This document shows positions 61,901 to 64,000 of a stretch of DNA of 64,000 nt, one piece after another. The position numbers and the translations under genes were made by a program. The notes below the pieces were generated by a model. It was given only the letters and a program-made list of their open reading frames with translations. It was not told where the DNA came from and did not search any database. Source of the DNA: Acanthaster planci (Eukaryota; Echinodermata; Asteroidea; Valvatida; Acanthasteridae); assembly GCF_001949145.1 (NCBI RefSeq), contig NW_019091365.1:2399426-2463425 (forward strand), written 5' to 3'. The first letter of the stretch is position 1; each line of letters starts with the position of its first letter.

Positions 61901-63860
61901 GTCAAGTCAAGGACTATGTCTAGAAAAATTACGAGGTGTGAGTTTTGCCAGTGATAACCGATGACTGATTGCTGGTCATCAGTTGAGTGTCTTTTGCAAA
62001 TATCAGGTAGCACACTGAGTAATTAAGACAAAAATGAGGAAATCTGCAACTGTACATGGTTTTGTAATTCATTTCAATTTGGAATGGCATGCATGGGAAG
62101 TATAACATGAGACAATCAGCTGATCCAATGAAAAGTTGCGTGCCTACAATTTGTTATTTTGGCCAGCAGCTACATCCGGTAGTTCTGTTGAAAACTTTGA
62201 GTCAAAACATTTCTGGTTTCATGGCCGATGCAAATATAACACAGACATTCCGACTTTCTGGCCCCATTTTAAAATCTGTAAAACTCAGACTCTTCTGCAT
62301 GGAAAGAAGTCAAAATATTGCTGGACAGAAAATATCACCAGTGTAGTTACCTGCCACTCCACTATGATGGAAGTAGTAGAGCTGGAACTGGTGACCACGC
62401 TATTAGGAGCTTCATCGGGAGCTGGAGGGGGAGGGGATGCAAATGTTACATGTTACAACCAAATATACAAATATAAAAAGTGAAGAAGAACAACGAAAGG
62501 CCAATGAACTGTGCATATATACACAATGGAATGAACATGCAATGGCATTGCAATAGACAGTGAGGGTGGCACCTTGAAGTTTCGCTCAGTGTGTTCTTGC
62601 CACTTGGGCATCCTTTTTAAATTCTACGGTTCTCATTTCTGTCCGACCCAATTTTTGGCTCCCAACCTCGGAAAAACACTTTTTTTACTAGCCTGGCTAA
62701 GAGGACCTTGCCGAAAAAAAGTAAGGTGAGGTGAACTGTACAAAAATAGCACTGAAAATGTACAGGTGCGATACAATTTAGCCCAACATCAACATGACAG
62801 TCAAAATCCGCGATATGGCATCAATACCACACCAAGCGGTACCGTACCGCACCCAATGCACTACACACAAATCTACTGAATGCCATGGGAAAAACAAACA
62901 CATATATGTACATACACAATGCACACACGAACACCTTATGGTGACTCACACTTTATGGTGATTCAAACAAGGTGAGTTGTGGTAGTTCCGTGACTTTGTT
63001 TCAGGATCTTTTTTTTTCTTTTTTGATTGACTGACCTTCCCTCAATGGACCGTTCCCATGAAATATGCAAATAAGGCAGGCGCATGCACATTACTACCAC
63101 TGGTTGGCAAAGTTGCTAAAATCTATAACGTAACAATACAAATCTCTATACGCACTCAACTATGAGCACATAGACGCCGTTACCATACAAGTGTCAAACT
63201 GCAAAGACAGGGAATTTTACTTTGCAACCTTTTTAGTTTCGAGAAAAGCATGCTGAAGCATCCGAAAAAGGTTGTAATACGGTTTGGCCTTCAACGCGCC
63301 AGGTTATGCTTACAACAGCTTACCTACACTACCGGCAGTGTTGACGGCCGCGCTTGCTAACCAGTGGTAGTAGCACGCATGCACCTGTCTAATTTGCATA
63401 TTTCACGGGAATGGTCCGTTGAAAAATGATATGAAAACCATAGAATATAAAATGGACACCCTTAGGAGAATGCCCAGTTTAGATCCTGCTCCCACAAACT
63501 TCTTCCTTCAGCCAAAAGGTGATCAACCTGCACCAAATTATTTTCCCACTGTGGGTTCATCTCTCTGTAGTTTGGCACTTCCATTAAATGCAAGCTTGAA
63601 AGGGCTCCAATGGTGGAGATATGCGCCTTGTATGTTGCTTGCCGGACATTGCGGTGCAGTGTAACACCGTGGTCTTTAGGGTCTATACTTACGTTCCTCG
63701 GGTATGTGGAGCACCAGGGTGGGGTCACTCTTCTCGCCGGCGCCTAGAATGTTCTCCGCCCGTACCTTGAACTGATAGCTCCTGGAGGGGATGACGCCCA
63801 CCACATTGAACGAGGGAAGACTGGGATCCACACTGGAATCGATCACGGTGAATGCCGACT
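40740..63860 (-). CDS. SDK: Sidekick homophilic adhesion receptor, 3' 29 exons (N-terminus outside window)
   Basis: Immunoglobulin-superfamily adhesion protein; relatives guide lamina-specific synapses and sit at tricellular junctions. Exons: 63860-63693, 62421-62351, 61502-61268, 60638-60523, 60035-59840, 59710-59612, 58621-58430, 57576-57277, 56956-56886, 56544-56304, 55991-55876, 55616-55430, 54714-54608, 54069-53886, 53456-53264, 52578-52475, 52095-52025, 51591-51363, 50688-50573, 49673-49469, 48831-48694, 47673-47509, 47080-46952, 46609-46436, 45725-45699, 43530-43405, 43022-42836, 42489-42336, 40970-40740. They total 4532 nt (1509 complete residues plus stop and a split first codon), and all phases agree. 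The second half of FN3-1 and complete FN3-2 to FN3-13 are present, equal to the 13 FN3 of Sidekick. Then come a juxtamembrane exon, one TM helix and a tail ending HGFSSFV, the conserved PDZ ligand. The six Ig domains should lie right of 64000. SDK1 versus SDK2 cannot be assigned. Confidence 0.93.
41542..41559 (-). other. SDK: Candidate 18-nt SDK microexon
   Basis: Within the 42335-40971 intron, whose flanking exons meet at phase 0, the minus strand reads tgctttctttcag|TCTTCCTGTGGCTCTAAG|gtaaac. This has a strong polypyrimidine tract, AG acceptor and AAG|gtaa donor. It would insert six residues (SSCGSK) in frame in the cytoplasmic tail just ahead of GSESDIEY. Not proven to be used. Confidence 0.5.
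42836..43022 (-). CDS. SDK: SDK cytoplasmic exon with RGG/RG-rich tract
   Basis: 187 nt, phases 1 to 2. It encodes ERKAHSRVNLDDPVSIHDGN, then GNGTNGRSTGGRGRGRGRGG and NGIYSRTNSYTR. The frame and splice sites (gactgcag|AGAGG, ACCAG|gttggt) fit between the TM exon and the next tail exon. The RG-rich tract is unusual for a cell-adhesion receptor. Confidence 0.82.
43405..43530 (-). CDS. SDK: SDK transmembrane exon
   Basis: 126 nt, phase 1 at both ends. It encodes LTQKMFYEEWWFLVIVGLVV, continuing LIVLILITATLCMLGKSRLYK, a single helix of about 24 hydrophobic residues with a basic stop-transfer end, so the N-terminus is outside and the tail inside. It follows the 27-nt exon at 45725-45699. Confidence 0.9.
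44376..44556. mobile_element. piggyBac-like MITE in an SDK intron
   Basis: 181 bases beginning CCCCTTCGCTCCGG and ending CGGCGCGAAGGGG, flanked on the right by TTAA (44557-44560) and on the left by TCAA (44372-44375, one mismatch). TTAA target plus CCC-type termini suggest piggyBac. Non-coding. Confidence 0.5.
45699..45725 (-). CDS. SDK: SDK 27-nt juxtamembrane exon
   Basis: A small exon encoding about nine residues (GENTEQPDPG with split codons), phase 1 at both ends, between the last FN3 exon (46436) and the TM exon (43530). Acceptor tgttgtag|GGGAG and donor CCCAG|gtatag. As both neighbours are phase 1 it can be skipped without a frameshift. Confidence 0.7.
47998..48353. repeat. Foldback element in SDK intron
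   Basis: A ~356-base inverted repeat. Outer arms are ataagccacttgcgagttaa and its inverse ..ttaactcgcaaatggcttat. Inner arms are tacctcatgattcggggcaa and ttgccccgaatcatgaggta. It lies between the two exons of FN3-12. Non-coding, strong hairpin potential. Confidence 0.65.
52951..53125 (+). mobile_element. tRNA-derived SINE in SDK intron
   Basis: Reads gtgagtcaggttggagcggt (A-box-like), then tctgggttcaagtcccagct, where ggttcaagtcc is a near-perfect pol III B box at tRNA-like spacing. A tail with ttcctcccacctcgaaaact follows, as in many animal SINE/LINE 3' modules. It lies between FN3-9 exon halves (53264 and 52578). Boundaries are approximate. Confidence 0.55.
57810..58060. mobile_element. Short inverted-repeat element in SDK intron
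   Basis: Left end aggggaaattccagaaatta then ggggtc; right end ggacccctaatttctagaat then taccctt, the inverted copy with few mismatches. Internal blocks (catgtccttgtcacat / aggacacgaaaatgtcac) are also inverted. About 250 bases, non-coding, MITE-like. Confidence 0.55.
60165..60310. repeat. Imperfect tandem repeat (CAAGTCNAATC type)
   Basis: Six or more degenerate copies of caagtc(c/a)aatcacaagtc separated by short tgaat spacers, in the SDK intron between 60523 and 60035. A minisatellite with no coding role. Confidence 0.55.
63042..63422. mobile_element. MITE with ~65-base terminal inverted repeats
   Basis: Left tcaatggaccgttcccatga then aatatgcaaat..tactaccactggtt. The right end is the inverse of tcaacggaccattcccgtga then aatatgcaaat..ctactaccactggtt. 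The 381-base element has no open frame. It sits in the SDK intron after FN3-1. Family not assigned. Confidence 0.65.
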
Positions 63861-64000
63861 CTGAGATTAAAACAAAAAGAATGAAATCCACATTGATTGA
63901 CTACCAATGCACCAAAGGTTCCGCCTTATTGGCCCTTTCATAGCTGCATGTGAAGATGAAAGTGAAAGAACGCAAAGTGAACTAATGTCACAGGTCCTTA

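Noticed and set aside
40740-63860. Receptor tyrosine phosphatase, DSCAM or titin-like FN3 protein
   Set aside because: No phosphatase or kinase domain follows the TM segment; the 13 FN3 count and the GFSSFV C-terminus are specific to Sidekick.

Overview
This window is eukaryotic nuclear DNA from an animal, most probably a marine invertebrate deuterostome. An echinoderm is my best guess; a hemichordate or amphioxus is possible. The reasons are GT-AG introns mostly of 0.3-3 kb, AT-rich non-coding DNA full of the palindrome TACATGTA, many short foldback transposons, and conserved animal genes close to their vertebrate forms. The species call is inference. There are no operons, CRISPR arrays or prokaryotic features. 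I saw no tRNA or rRNA gene.

Layout, left to right. (1) 1-2348, minus: 5' end of a BPTF/NURF301 chromatin-remodelling gene, cut by the window edge. (2) 3182-5218, plus: AIMP2, a tRNA-synthetase-complex scaffold, four exons, head-to-head with BPTF. (3) 6264-10514, plus: PIGX, an ER subunit of GPI-mannosyltransferase I, six exons; its fourth intron holds a ~2 kb hAT-like element. (4) 11827-12858, minus: an intronless C2H2 zinc-finger gene. (5) 13239-17225, plus: a four-exon gene that appears to join a NOL4-type domain (integrase-like HHCC zinc-binding pattern) in frame to a complete pogo-type DDE transposase. (6) 17226-21207: repeat-rich spacer with a Tigger/pogo-like non-autonomous element and nested foldbacks. 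(7) 21208-32532, minus: PRPSAP, a PRPP-synthetase-associated protein, with two alternative terminal coding exons of identical length. (8) 33189-35839, plus: NTHL1 base-excision-repair glycosylase, head-to-head with PRPSAP. (9) 35840-40739: spacer and probable 3' UTR. (10) 40740-63860, minus: the 3' two thirds of a Sidekick (SDK) cell-adhesion gene, 29 exons giving 13 fibronectin-III domains (the first partial), a transmembrane segment and a cytoplasmic tail ending in the PDZ ligand GFSSFV. The N-terminal Ig domains lie beyond the right edge.

The genes form no shared pathway. Three divergent pairs (BPTF/AIMP2, zinc finger/NOL4-transposase, PRPSAP/NTHL1) start within 0.4-0.85 kb of each other and probably share promoters. 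Exon boundaries were read by eye from splice consensus, reading-frame continuity and remembered vertebrate homologues. In every multi-exon gene the phases agree across all junctions. The most interesting items are the NOL4-transposase fusion, the duplicated PRPSAP terminal exon, a candidate 18-nt Sidekick microexon, and a rich set of hAT-, Tigger- and piggyBac-like non-autonomous elements.
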